A DNA stretch of 64,000 nucleotides from Allomesorhizobium camelthorni (GTDB lineage Bacteria > Pseudomonadota > Alphaproteobacteria > Rhizobiales > Rhizobiaceae). Positions 17,649 to 26,048 of the stretch are shown here, piece by piece; position 1 is the stretch's first letter; each line of letters opens with the position of its first letter. The notes under the pieces were generated by a model, which saw only the letters and a list, made by a program, of their open reading frames with translations, did no database searches and was not told the origin of the DNA. The DNA lies in contig NZ_JAAKZF010000005.1 of assembly GCF_011045125.1 (NCBI RefSeq), forward strand, positions 105,223 to 169,222, read 5' to 3'. A program made the translations under genes and the position numbers.

Positions 17649-19073
17649 ATGGAAGCATCCGGCATAGACACAGCGCTCCTCGACCGCTTCGCAGTGATCG
17701 TCGGCGAAGGGTATGCGCTGCGAAGCGACGCCGACATCGCGCCCTACGTCACAGAGCGGCGCGGCCTCTATCCCGGCCGGACGCCGCTGGTGCTGCGGCC
17801 GGGCAGCGTCGACGAGATCAGCCGCATCATGTGGCTCGCCACCGAAACCAGGACGCCGATCGTGCCGCAGGGCGGCAATACCGGCCTTGTCGGCGGGCAG
17901 ATGCCCGACGGGTCCGGCCGCGAGATCGTGCTGTCCCTGTCGCGGCTGAACCGTATCCGCGAGATCGACGTGCAGTCGAACACGGTGACGGTGGAAGCCG
18001 GCGTGGTGCTGCAGACGCTGCGTGACGCAGCCGACGCTGCCGACCGGCTGTTTCCCCTGTCGCTCGGGTCGCAGGGTTCGTGCCAGATCGGCGGCAATCT
18101 GTCGTCGAATGCAGGCGGCACCGGCGTGCTCGCCTACGGCAATGCGCGCGAGCTCTGCCTCGGCGTCGAGGTGGTGCTGCCGACCGGCGAGGTGCTCGAC
18201 GATCTGCGCAAGCTGAAGAAGGACAACACCGGCTACGACCTGAAGAACCTGTTCATCGGCGCGGAAGGCACGCTGGGCATCATCACCGCGGCGGTGCTGA
18301 AGCTCTATCCCAGGCCGAAGGGCAGGGAGGTCGCATGGGTCGGCTTGGAATCTCCGGAGGCGGCGTTGGCGCTGTTCGGCAAGGCGACCGATCAGGCGGG
18401 CAGCGGCCTGACCGCGTTCGAGCTGATCGCCGACCGACCGCTCGACTTTGCCGTCCGTCATATCCCCGGAACGGTGCGCCCGCCGGCGGATGGATGGCCG
18501 TGGCATGTGCTGATGGAGGTGTCGTCGGGCCGCTCCGCCGAGGATGCGCGGCAACTCGTGGAGGACATATTGACCGCCGGGCTGGAGGAGGGGCTTGCCG
18601 GCGACGCGGTTATCGCCGCCAGCCTCGCGCAGTCCGACGCCTTCTGGCGCATCCGGGAGTCGCTTTCCGACGGCCAGCGTCCCGAAGGGGCCTCGATCAA
18701 GCACGATATTTCTGTGCCGGTCGCTTCGATACCGGAGTTCATCGAGCGCGCCGCGATTGCCGTGGAGGCGGTCAGCCCCGGTGCCCGCGTGGTCTGCTTC
18801 GGCCATATGGGCGACGGCAATCTGCACTACAACATCTCGCAGCCGGTGGGCGCGGATGGCGCCGCGTTCCTCGGCCTCTACCGTACGATGAACAAGGCCG
18901 TGCACGACATCGTGCGCAACCTCGGCGGCTCGTTCTCTGCCGAGCACGGCATCGGCCGGCTGAAGCGCGACGAGCTGCTCGCCACCACCCCGCCCGTGGC
19001 GATCGACCTGATGCGCCGCGTCAAGGCGGCGCTTGATCCGGCGGGCATTATGAATCCGGGGAAGGTGATTTAG
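17649..19073 (+). CDS. FAD-linked oxidase (GlcD/D-2-hydroxyglutarate dehydrogenase family)
   Basis: A 474-residue flavoprotein oxidising a D-2-hydroxyacid. The N-terminal PCMH-type FAD domain holds VPQGGNTGLVGGQMP, LGSQGSCQIGGNLSSNAGGT and GAEGTLGIITAAVL. The C-terminal domain has CFGHMGDGNLHYNISQP and ends SAEHGIGRLKRDEL with DPAGIMNPGKVI, the usual family ending with His ligands. The exact hydroxyacid (2-hydroxyglutarate, lactate or glycolate) cannot be read. GGAAACGGCC precedes the ATG. Confidence 0.93.
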   Translation: MEASGIDTALLDRFAVIVGEGYALRSDADIAPYVTERRGLYPGRTPLVLRPGSVDEISRIMWLATETRTPIVPQGGNTGLVGGQMPDGSGREIVLSLSRLNRIREIDVQSNTVTVEAGVVLQTLRDAADAADRLFPLSLGSQGSCQIGGNLSSNAGGTGVLAYGNARELCLGVEVVLPTGEVLDDLRKLKKDNTGYDLKNLFIGAEGTLGIITAAVLKLYPRPKGREVAWVGLESPEAALALFGKATDQAGSGLTAFELIADRPLDFAVRHIPGTVRPPADGWPWHVLMEVSSGRSAEDARQLVEDILTAGLEEGLAGDAVIAASLAQSDAFWRIRESLSDGQRPEGASIKHDISVPVASIPEFIERAAIAVEAVSPGARVVCFGHMGDGNLHYNISQPVGADGAAFLGLYRTMNKAVHDIVRNLGGSFSAEHGIGRLKRDELLATTPPVAIDLMRRVKAALDPAGIMNPGKVI

Positions 19074-19120
19074 CTCAGGGGGTGGACTGGTTTCCGCTCG
19101 CATTGAAATTGCACAGCAGA

Positions 19121-19145
19121 TGAGATATATTTTTGTCATATCTCA
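19121..19145. promoter_or_regulatory. Palindromic operator of vapBC
   Basis: TGAGATAT (19121-19128), nine bases, then ATATCTCA (19138-19145) is an exact inverted repeat ending 14 bases before the vapB start. Its place and symmetry fit autorepression by the VapBC complex. Confidence 0.75.
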
Positions 19146-19159
19146 TTGGGAGACGAGCC

Positions 19160-19402
19160 GTGGAAACCGCGAAAATCTTCTGGTCCGGCCGATCGCAGGC
19201 CGTGCGGCTGCCCAAGGAATTCCGCTTCGATGCCGACGAAGTCCGCATCAGGAGGCATGGCAGCGCTGTAATTCTCGAACCCATCGCAAATGACTGGGCC
19301 TGGCTGGAGACGGTTACCGGGCCTGTCGATGAGGACTTCACAAAGGCCGCGACCGAGCAGCCGGACGAGCAGGAACGTCCTGAACTGGACTTCTTCAAGT
19401 GA
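19160..19402 (+). CDS. vapB: VapB-type antitoxin (AbrB/MazE fold)
   Basis: An 80-residue antitoxin. The N-terminal swapped-hairpin DNA-binding motif is SGRSQAVRLPKEFRFDADEV, and the C terminus is acidic and probably unstructured until it binds the toxin. GTG at 19160 is chosen because GGGAGACGAGCC precedes it; an in-frame ATG upstream overlaps the operator. The stop overlaps the VapC start by four bases (GTGA). Confidence 0.9.
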   Translation: METAKIFWSGRSQAVRLPKEFRFDADEVRIRRHGSAVILEPIANDWAWLETVTGPVDEDFTKAATEQPDEQERPELDFFK

Positions 19403-19791
19403 AGTTTCTGCTGGACAGCAATGCGGTTATCGCACTGCTGAAAGGGCATCCCGGTTTTCTTTCACGGATTCGGCAACACGCGCCGCAGGATTTCGCGATC
19501 CCTGCCATCGTTGCGCACGAGCTGTTTTACGGAGCTTACAAAGGGCAACGCACCGCCGAGAATCTTGCGCGCATCGAGGCTTTGCAGTTCGAGGTTCTGG
19601 AGTTCGATCGCGAAGACGCCCGCCAGGCTGGTGAATTGCGTGCGCATCTCTCAGCCGCGGGTACGCCGATCGGACCATATGATGTCCTGATCGCCGGGCA
19701 GGCGTTATCCCGAGAAATGATCCTTGTTACGCACAACACCCGCGAGTTTCATCGCGTGCCGGATCTTCGCGTCGAAGACTGGGAAATCTGA
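19399..19791 (+). CDS. vapC: VapC-type PIN-domain ribonuclease toxin
   Basis: A 130-residue PIN nuclease. Acidic active-site residues are visible in LLDSNAVIAL, HELFYGAYKG and GPYDVLIAGQAL, and the end is VTHNTREFHRVPDLRVEDWE. VapC toxins cleave tRNA or rRNA and are held inactive by VapB. All catalytic positions are present, so it should be active. The GTG start overlaps vapB. Confidence 0.92.
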   Translation: MKFLLDSNAVIALLKGHPGFLSRIRQHAPQDFAIPAIVAHELFYGAYKGQRTAENLARIEALQFEVLEFDREDARQAGELRAHLSAAGTPIGPYDVLIAGQALSREMILVTHNTREFHRVPDLRVEDWEI

Positions 19792-20018
19792 ACGCGCCAA
19801 ACTGAGCCCCATTCACCCCTTCTTCACACAGCTTGCCAACACCTTGCACCCGGTCGCAAAGCGATAACCATGCCCCGGATCAGCAAAATTTAACCGACTT
19901 TCTTAAGCGCGGCGGTAAGGTCCCGCGGCGTAGGCTTCTTCCCATAACGAGACCGGGAAAACCGGTTCGGAGAGACCGGAAACCGGCTCTCAGGAGTAAC
20001 AGGAAGAAGGCGCACTCA

Positions 20019-20588
20019 ATGAGCACCGGACTGAAGCCAGTCTGGGCGGGACGCAACATGCGTCTCGACCCGTTTCGTCTGCCGCAGATGGTCAGCTACG
20101 CGACCCGCGGCGCCTATGGCGATGTGACCTTCACCATCGATCATCGCGGCGCGGTGCTGCGGCGCATCCTCGAAATGAGCGGTCTGCCGGTGACGGTGGC
20201 GCTGCCGGCCAACGCCTTCCGCGGCGTCGCGGCGAGGGCGCTGGAGGACGAGCACGGCACGGTGACCGTGACGCTGGAGCTGCTGCACAACGATCCGATG
20301 CTGTCGGTGCCGCTGCTGGTCGCCGACGATCTCGACGATGTGGCGGCCGACTGGCGCGCCTGGGCCGACGCCTATCGCCTGCCGATGCTGCTGATCGAGG
20401 CCGACGGCGTTGCCCGCACGCTGGAGGAATCGCTCGGCGCCGCCATCAAGGCGCTGCCGCCGCAGGAGCGCCGCAAGGGCCGTGTCACGCCGACGCGCCG
20501 GCCGCGCTTCCTCGCTCGGCGCAAGGCCGGCAATCTCGGCCTGAGGTTGGTCATCGACGGCGCGGAAATCATCGCGCGCGACGATTAG
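20019..20588 (+). CDS. DUF6101-like conserved protein
   Basis: A 189-residue protein found in rhizobia, MSTGLKPVWAGRNMRLDPFR then VSYATRGAYGDVTFTIDHRG and a basic C-terminal region (RRKGRVTPTRRPRFLARRKA). I recognise it as a conserved hypothetical and give the DUF number from memory. The start at 20019 has AGGAAGAAGG upstream. The 227 bases between vapC and this gene hold no feature I can support. Function unknown. Confidence 0.75.
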   Translation: MSTGLKPVWAGRNMRLDPFRLPQMVSYATRGAYGDVTFTIDHRGAVLRRILEMSGLPVTVALPANAFRGVAARALEDEHGTVTVTLELLHNDPMLSVPLLVADDLDDVAADWRAWADAYRLPMLLIEADGVARTLEESLGAAIKALPPQERRKGRVTPTRRPRFLARRKAGNLGLRLVIDGAEIIARDD

Positions 20589-20597
20589 CTTTTTTCC

Positions 20598-20640
20598 GCA
20601 TGATCTTATCCGAAAAGTCTGCAACTTTTCGGGATCATGC
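20598..20640. repeat. GCATGATC-type hairpin repeat, copy 1
   Basis: GCATGATC...CGAAAAGT-CTGCA-ACTTTTCG-GGATCATGC forms a long stem. It sits between convergent DUF6101 and ubiA stops and could also serve as a terminator. Nearly the same unit recurs at 27672-27714 and 41499-41542. It is a common dispersed rhizobial repeat. Confidence 0.85.
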
Positions 20641-21624
20641 TTAGAGCATCGGCTTCAGCGCCATCCAGGCGCCGCCGGCGACGAGCCCGAGGAAGATCAG
20701 CCAGCCGACGACCTTGTTCGAATGGAACAGCCTCAGGCATTGCGCCGGATTGTCGATGTCGAGCACGTAGACTTGGCGCGCCATATGCGCGCCGGCGGCG
20801 ACGAGGCCGGCCAGCGCCGGCATCGGCGCTTCCGCTGCGGCGAAGGCGATTGCGAAGAACATCAGCGCGAAGCCGTAGAGGCCGGTCAGCCAGATCTTGG
20901 TGTTTTCGCCGAAAAGCCGGGCTGTCGAGTGCACGCCGACAATGGCGTCGTCCTCCTTGTCCTGATGCGCGTAGATGGTGTCGTAGCCGATCACCCACAG
21001 GATCGAGCCGAGATAGAGCATGATGGCCGGCCCCTCGAGATCGCCGAATTCGACCGCCCAGCCCATCAGCGCGCCCCAGGAAAACGCAAGCCCCAGAACC
21101 AGTTGCGGCCAGTTGGTGATTCGTTTCATGAACGGATAGACGGCCACGACTGCGAGCGAGCAGAGGCCGAGTACGATGGCGAAGCCGTTGAACTGCAAGA
21201 GCACGGCGAGGCCGGCGAGCGCCTGGACAATGAGAAAAATCCAGGCCTGCCGGCGCGTGACTTGGCCGGAAGGCAGCGGCCGCGAGCGGGTGCGCTCGAC
21301 CTCCGCGTCGATACTTTCGTCGACGATGTCGTTATAGGTGCAGCCTGCGCCGCGCATGGCGACCGCGCCGATAAGGAACAGGACGAGCGTGAGCGGCGAA
21401 GGCAGCAGCGTCAGCAGCGCATCGCCCGGCCGCGCAAACGCGGTCGCTGCCAGCGCCGTCGACCACCAGCATGGCCACAACAACAACCACCAGCCGATCG
21501 GCCGGTCCCACCGCGCAAGCTGCGCATAGGGCCACATGCCGCGCGGCAGCGCGCGATAGACCCAATGCCCGCTCGGCGCGTCGGCGACGCGGCCCTGGCC
21601 GGTTCGCGATTGAATGGTTTCCAT
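20641..21624 (-). CDS. ubiA: 4-hydroxybenzoate polyprenyltransferase
   Basis: Integral membrane prenyltransferase that joins the polyprenyl chain to 4-hydroxybenzoate in ubiquinone synthesis. The 327-residue protein has about eight or nine hydrophobic helices and the Asp-rich motif NDIVDESIDAEVERTRSRPL. The second motif is DTIYAHQDKEDDAIVG. The start at 21624 (METIQSRTGQ) is preferred; a TTG at 21660 would add 12 residues. Its substrate chain should come from the synthase at 8461. Confidence 0.95.
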   Translation of the reverse strand: METIQSRTGQGRVADAPSGHWVYRALPRGMWPYAQLARWDRPIGWWLLLWPCWWSTALAATAFARPGDALLTLLPSPLTLVLFLIGAVAMRGAGCTYNDIVDESIDAEVERTRSRPLPSGQVTRRQAWIFLIVQALAGLAVLLQFNGFAIVLGLCSLAVVAVYPFMKRITNWPQLVLGLAFSWGALMGWAVEFGDLEGPAIMLYLGSILWVIGYDTIYAHQDKEDDAIVGVHSTARLFGENTKIWLTGLYGFALMFFAIAFAAAEAPMPALAGLVAAGAHMARQVYVLDIDNPAQCLRLFHSNKVVGWLIFLGLVAGGAWMALKPML

Positions 21625-21695
21625 GAGAGGTGGAGTGGCAGGCAAGGGCGGAGGCGTCAAGGTCGCCCAACCCTAGACAGGTGGTCTTGGCGGGT

Positions 21696-21719
21696 ATATG
21701 TACAGAGATAAGTACATAT
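21696..21719. promoter_or_regulatory. Palindromic operator of yefM-yoeB
   Basis: ATATGTAC-N8-GTACATAT is an exact inverted repeat 25 bases before the yefM start. It includes TGTACA, the core that E. coli YefM-YoeB is known to bind, which supports autoregulation here. Confidence 0.8.
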
Positions 21720-21744
21720 CTGCCGAGCCGATGGAGCCAAAATC

Positions 21745-21999
21745 ATGCGCCATGTGACCTTCACCGATTTGCGTAACAATCTGGCTACGCACCTCGACAA
21801 AGTGGAAGACGATCGTGACGAACTCATTGTCACCCGGCAGAACCATGACCCAGTGGTCATCGTCACGCTGAGCGACTGGGAGGGAATGAAGGAAACGCTT
21901 TACCTCTTGAGCAACCCCGCGAATGCGGAGCATCTGCTGAATTCGATTGCCGATGCGAACGCGGGAAAGATGACGGAACGTGAGCTTATCGAACCGTGA
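21745..21999 (+). CDS. yefM: Phd/YefM-family antitoxin
   Basis: An 84-residue antitoxin. The N-terminal MRHVTFTDLRNNLATHLDKV and LIVTRQNHDPVVIVTLSDWE are the Phd/YefM DNA-binding and dimerisation elements, and the C terminus (ADANAGKMTERELIEP) is the toxin-binding tail. The stop overlaps the yoeB start by four bases. A palindromic operator lies upstream. Confidence 0.93.
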   Translation: MRHVTFTDLRNNLATHLDKVEDDRDELIVTRQNHDPVVIVTLSDWEGMKETLYLLSNPANAEHLLNSIADANAGKMTERELIEP

Positions 22000-22268
22000 A
22001 GCTTCTATGGACGGATCGCGGCTGGGACGATTACACCCATTGGCTGAATGCGGATGTAAAGATTGTGAAGAGGATCAATGAGTTGATCCGAGACACCCGT
22101 CGCAATCCCTTTCAGGGCATCGGCAAGCCCGAGCCACTCCGCAACGAGATGGCAGGTTGGTGGTCCCGCAGGATCACTGAAGAGCACAGGCTCGTTTACC
22201 GCGTGAGCGGCAGCGGCGACGCTCAGGCATTGGAGATCGCTTCATGTCGTCTGCATTACAGGCGTTAG
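21996..22268 (+). CDS. yoeB: Txe/YoeB-family toxin
   Basis: A 90-residue RelE-fold mRNA interferase that cleaves at ribosome A sites. FQGIGKPEPLRNEMAGWWSR and ITEEHRLVYRV carry the conserved Glu and Arg, and the end CRLHYRR gives the catalytic His. GTG start within the yefM stop (GTGA). It appears intact. Confidence 0.93.
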   Translation: MKLLWTDRGWDDYTHWLNADVKIVKRINELIRDTRRNPFQGIGKPEPLRNEMAGWWSRRITEEHRLVYRVSGSGDAQALEIASCRLHYRR

Positions 22269-22351
22269 CCTGGTAACGGTTCGCTCCTTGACCTTCCGGC
22301 GCATACGCCATAGCGAAAATTTCCGACAGCACGGTTCTGGAGTCGCCCTCA

Positions 22352-23626
22352 ATGAATGTCCTTCTCATCGGCTCGGGCGGGCGCGAGCACGCGCTGGCCT
22401 GGAAACTGGCCGCGTCGCCGATGCTGACGAAGCTCTACGCCGCGCCCGGCAATCCTGGCATCGCCAGATCGGCCGAACTCGTGGCGCTGGATGTCGCCGA
22501 CCATGCGGCCATCGCGCGTTTCTGCCGCGAGCAGGCGATCGACCTCGTCGTGGTCGGACCCGAGGGACCGCTGGTGGCAGGGCTGGGCGACGATCTGCGC
22601 GCCGCCGGCATTCGTGTCTTCGGACCATCGAAGAAGGCTGCGCAGCTCGAAGGTTCGAAAGGTTTCACCAAGGATCTCTGCGCGAAATACGGCATCCCCA
22701 CCGCCGCCTATGGCCGTTTCGGCAGCGCCGCCGACGCCAAGGCATACATCCGCAAGATGGGCGCGCCGATCGTGGTCAAGGCCGACGGCCTGGCGGCAGG
22801 CAAGGGCGTCACCGTCGCCATGACGCTGGACGAGGCGCTTGAGGCGGTCGATTCCTGCTTCGACGGAGCGTTCGGCGGGGCCGGCGCGGAGGTCGTCGTC
22901 GAGGAGTTTCTGACCGGCGAGGAGGCGAGCTTCTTCTGCCTGTGCGACGGCGCGACCGCGCTGCCTTTCGGCACGGCGCAGGATCACAAGCGCGTCGGCG
23001 AGGGCGACACCGGCCCCAACACCGGCGGCATGGGCGCCTATTCGCCGGCGCCGGTGATGACGCCCGAACTGGTCGAGCGGACGATGCGCGAGATCGTCGA
23101 GCCGACCATGCACGGCATGGCCGAGATGGGCGCGCCGTTTTCCGGCGTGCTGTTCGTCGGCCTGATGATCGCCGCCGACGGCCCGAAGCTGATCGAATAC
23201 AATGTCCGCTTCGGCGACCCCGAATGCCAGGTGCTGATGATGCGGCTGAAGGACGACCTTCTGGTTCTGCTCAGCGCCGCCGCCGACGCGCAACTGGCGC
23301 ATATGTCGGTGCGCTGGCGCGACGATGCGGCGCTGACCGTGGTGATGGCCGCCGAAGGCTATCCCGGAACGCCGAAGAAGGGCTCGGTCATCCGCGGGCT
23401 GGAGAGAGCGGGCGAGGGGGCCGAGATATTCCATGCCGGCACGGCCGAGCGCGACGGCGAGATTATCGCCAATGGCGGGCGCGTGCTCAATGTGACGGCG
23501 ATGGGCGCGACGGTCACCGAAGCGCAGCAGAAGGCCTACGCCGCGGTTGACCTGATTGATTGGCCGGAGGGGTTTTGCCGGCGCGATATCGGGTTCAGGG
23601 CGGTTGAAAGGGAAGGCGGTCTATAG
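22352..23626 (+). CDS. purD: Phosphoribosylamine-glycine ligase
   Basis: GARS, second step of de novo purine synthesis (phosphoribosylamine + glycine + ATP). The 424-residue ATP-grasp enzyme opens [20 protein letters not shown] and has [30 protein letters not shown] and [16 protein letters not shown] lies upstream of the ATG. purC lies downstream but convergent, so they are not one operon. Confidence 0.97.
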   Translation: MNVLLIGSGGREHALAWKLAASPMLTKLYAAPGNPGIARSAELVALDVADHAAIARFCREQAIDLVVVGPEGPLVAGLGDDLRAAGIRVFGPSKKAAQLEGSKGFTKDLCAKYGIPTAAYGRFGSAADAKAYIRKMGAPIVVKADGLAAGKGVTVAMTLDEALEAVDSCFDGAFGGAGAEVVVEEFLTGEEASFFCLCDGATALPFGTAQDHKRVGEGDTGPNTGGMGAYSPAPVMTPELVERTMREIVEPTMHGMAEMGAPFSGVLFVGLMIAADGPKLIEYNVRFGDPECQVLMMRLKDDLLVLLSAAADAQLAHMSVRWRDDAALTVVMAAEGYPGTPKKGSVIRGLERAGEGAEIFHAGTAERDGEIIANGGRVLNVTAMGATVTEAQQKAYAAVDLIDWPEGFCRRDIGFRAVEREGGL

Positions 23627-23720
23627 CCGCTGTCGTAGCGTCTAACGCTCGCACCGAGCTGGGCTTCCGCTTGGGTGGAAGGCTGCCATTTGTGTCACCT
23701 GGCGAAGGCTCACTTGGTCG

Positions 23721-24662
23721 TTAAAAGTAACGCTCAAGGTTCAAGCGGATGCGATCCAGCACGGTGTGCCCGGAAAGGTCAGGCACGAACTTATTGCCGG
23801 TGATCGCCCTATAAGCCTGCATGTAGACCTCCGAAGTCTGTTTGACGATCTCGTCGGGAATCGTTGGAATCGGTTCCTTGTAAGGATCGCACCGCGCCGA
23901 GACCCATGCCCTGATGAAATCCTTGTCGAAGCTCTCTGGCCGCCTGCCGCTCGCGAAGGCCTGTTCGTAGCTCGCCGCGATCCAGTACCGGCTGCTGTCG
24001 GGTGTGTGGATTTCGTCGGCAAGGATTATGGTCCCGTGTTTGTCGCAGCCGAATTCGTATTTCGTATCGGCGAGGATCAGGCCGCGTTCGGCGGCGCGCG
24101 CTTGGCCCCGGGCGAATAGCTGCAAGGCGTAGTCCGATACGGTATCCCACTGTGCCTGCGTGAGAAGGCCCTTTTCGATGATCTCGGCTTCGGAGAGAGG
24201 CTCATCATGACCACCGTCGAAAGCCTTACTCGTCGGAGTGATAATCACTTCAGGCAGTTTTTCATTGTCGCGCAACCCGTCCGGCAGGACCATTCCATAC
24301 ATGTCTCGCTCGCCGTTCTTGTACTTTGTCAGGATCGAGGTGCTGGTGGTTCCCGCCAAGTAGCCACGCACGACGATTTCGACCGGCAGTATGTCGAGAC
24401 GGGTGCCGACGACGACGTTTGGGTCGGGGTACTCAAGAACATGGCTCGGGCAGATATCGGCAGTTTCCTCGAACCAATACCGGGCTGTTTGAGTCAGGAT
24501 TTCTCCCTTGAACGGGATCGAGGTCAGGATGGTGTCGAAGGCGCTGAGACGGTCAGTGGCGATGATGATGCGTCGCCCGTCTGGCAGATCGTAGTTTTCG
24601 CGCACCTTGCCGTTGTAGTGGTTGGGAAGTTCGGGAATGAAAGCGTCAGACAGGGCGCGCAT
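23721..24662 (-). CDS. purC: Phosphoribosylaminoimidazolesuccinocarboxamide synthase (long form)
   Basis: SAICAR synthase, which joins aspartate to CAIR in purine synthesis. The 313-residue form has [43 protein letters not shown] and DSSRYW. Rhizobia usually also have a shorter PurC elsewhere, so this may be a second or replacement copy. Base use is lower in GC than its neighbours (64 of 120 bases in 24241-24360 are G or C). Its first 19-20 codons and the region upstream are repeated at 24891-25080. Confidence 0.92.
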   Translation of the reverse strand: MRALSDAFIPELPNHYNGKVRENYDLPDGRRIIIATDRLSAFDTILTSIPFKGEILTQTARYWFEETADICPSHVLEYPDPNVVVGTRLDILPVEIVVRGYLAGTTSTSILTKYKNGERDMYGMVLPDGLRDNEKLPEVIITPTSKAFDGGHDEPLSEAEIIEKGLLTQAQWDTVSDYALQLFARGQARAAERGLILADTKYEFGCDKHGTIILADEIHTPDSSRYWIAASYEQAFASGRRPESFDKDFIRAWVSARCDPYKEPIPTIPDEIVKQTSEVYMQAYRAITGNKFVPDLSGHTVLDRIRLNLERYF

Positions 24663-25166
24663 TTGTTTTTCTGCCTTCCGGAAATCGGCGTGATGCTATC
24701 GCATAGGCCTTCGACCCTGACCACATCAAGTAGGGTGGCCTGGCTTGCGTAGGACTTTTCCAATGAAGGGCAGAAAGTTGGAAGCGGTATTTCCACTCAG
24801 AGCATCAGGGCCGTCACCCCACCAGCCTATGATCCGCCAGCACCTCCTCAATTACCCGCCGCGCCCATGGCCCAAGCGGCTCCGCCCTTGCCGTTGTAGT
24901 CGTTGGGAAGTTCGGGAATGAAAGCGTCAGACAGGGCGCGCATTTGTTTTTCTGCCTTCCGGAAATCGGCGTGATGCTATCGCATAGGCCTTCGACCCTG
25001 ACCACATCAAGTAGGGTGGCCTGGCTTGCGTAGGACTTTTCCAATGAAGGGCAGAAAGTCGGAAGCGGTATTTCCACTCAGAGCATCAGGGCCATCACCC
25101 CGCCCGCCTGTGATCTCCGAGCACCTCATCGATCACGCGTCGCGCCCATGGTCCAAGCGGTTCCGC
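24606..25166. repeat. Imperfect tandem duplication joining purC 5' end and phosphotransferase 3' end
   Basis: Unit 1 (about 24606-24890) and unit 2 (about 24893-25166) share order: first codons of purC, about 180 bases of upstream DNA, then the end of the aminoglycoside phosphotransferase gene. The purC/intergenic part differs at only two positions that I can see over about 200 bases. The phosphotransferase part differs at many. So the two segments of each unit have different ages or sources. Confidence 0.9.
24814..24890 (-). pseudogene. C-terminal remnant of an aminoglycoside phosphotransferase-family gene
   Basis: On the minus strand this reads AEPLGPWARRVIEEVLADHR, matching the end of the intact neighbour (AEPLGPWARRVIDEVLGDHR). 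It is joined upstream to a purC 5' fragment in another frame, so it cannot make a phosphotransferase. It is part of the tandem duplication. Confidence 0.85.
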
Positions 25167-25988
25167 GTCGCGGTGCTCGGCATATGTGATCAGCGCCTTC
25201 CACAGCGTCCAGCCGCGGCCGCGCGTCCAGGTCGCCTCGTCGGCGGGCATGGCGGCGCGGAACGCCTCGCGGCTTTCCCCTTCGAGGAACGTCCAGGCGA
25301 TGTAGAGGTCGCAGGCGGGGTCGCCGACGGCCGATGAGCCGAAGTCGATGACGGCGCTCAGCCGGCCGTCTTTGACCAGCAGGTTGCCGACCGCGACGTC
25401 TCCGTGCACCCACACCGGCTCGCCGCGCCATGTCGCGGCAAGCGCCGTCTCCCAGATCTCGGTCGCCATGCCGGTGTCGACCGCGCCGTCGAGTGCTGCG
25501 ATCGCGCGCCTTGTTTCGCCGTCATAGACAGTCAGCGATCCTCCGCGAAAGAAATTGTGCTTGCCGGGCGGCGGGCCGCGGGTGGCGTCGGCCCGCTGCA
25601 GCGCGATCAGGAATTCGGCCAGCGCGGTCGCGAATTGCCGCATGTCGCCGATGCGCTCGACCGAAGCGGTCTCGCCGTCGAGCCAGCGGTAGATAGACCA
25701 CGGCCAGGGATAGAAGCCCGCCGGCGCGCCCTTCGCCAGCGGCGTGGGGATCGGAAGCGGCAGGAACGGCGCGAGTTTCGGCAGCCAACGGTGCTCTTTC
25801 TCCACTTGCGCCGCATAGGCAGCCGCGCTTGGCAGTCTTACCGTCATGCGGTCGCCGAGATGAAAAGTCCGGTTGTCCCACCCGCCGAATTCGACCGACC
25901 TGATCGGCAGGCCGGCCCATTGCGGGAATTGCGCCGCGACGAGGCGGCTCACCAGCGCTGCGTCTATGTCCTTCCGGTCGATCGTCAT
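25095..25988 (-). CDS. Aminoglycoside phosphotransferase-family kinase
   Basis: A 297-residue APH/choline-kinase fold protein. The catalytic loop is VWVHGDVAVGNLLVKDGRL (Asp in HGD), followed by AVIDFGSSAVGDPACDL with the metal-binding Asp. The N-lobe has NRTFHLGDRMTVRLPS. Chromosomal members often act on small metabolites rather than drugs, so resistance should not be inferred. Its last 70-75 bases are repeated, with divergence, 280 bases downstream. Confidence 0.9.
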   Translation of the reverse strand: MTIDRKDIDAALVSRLVAAQFPQWAGLPIRSVEFGGWDNRTFHLGDRMTVRLPSAAAYAAQVEKEHRWLPKLAPFLPLPIPTPLAKGAPAGFYPWPWSIYRWLDGETASVERIGDMRQFATALAEFLIALQRADATRGPPPGKHNFFRGGSLTVYDGETRRAIAALDGAVDTGMATEIWETALAATWRGEPVWVHGDVAVGNLLVKDGRLSAVIDFGSSAVGDPACDLYIAWTFLEGESREAFRAAMPADEATWTRGRGWTLWKALITYAEHRDAEPLGPWARRVIDEVLGDHRRAG

Positions 25989-26048
25989 GCTGGCGGAAAA
26001 GGCTCTCTGCTGCCGTCGCCTTCCAATAAAGGCATCAGCCGTCGATCG

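Noticed and set aside
16491..19139. A reverse-strand open frame of 882 codons opposite tsaC and the FAD-linked oxidase
   Set aside because: It is the antisense of two clearly recognisable genes. Its composition is rich in Arg, His and Gly, as expected of a shadow frame in high-GC DNA, and it has no domain.
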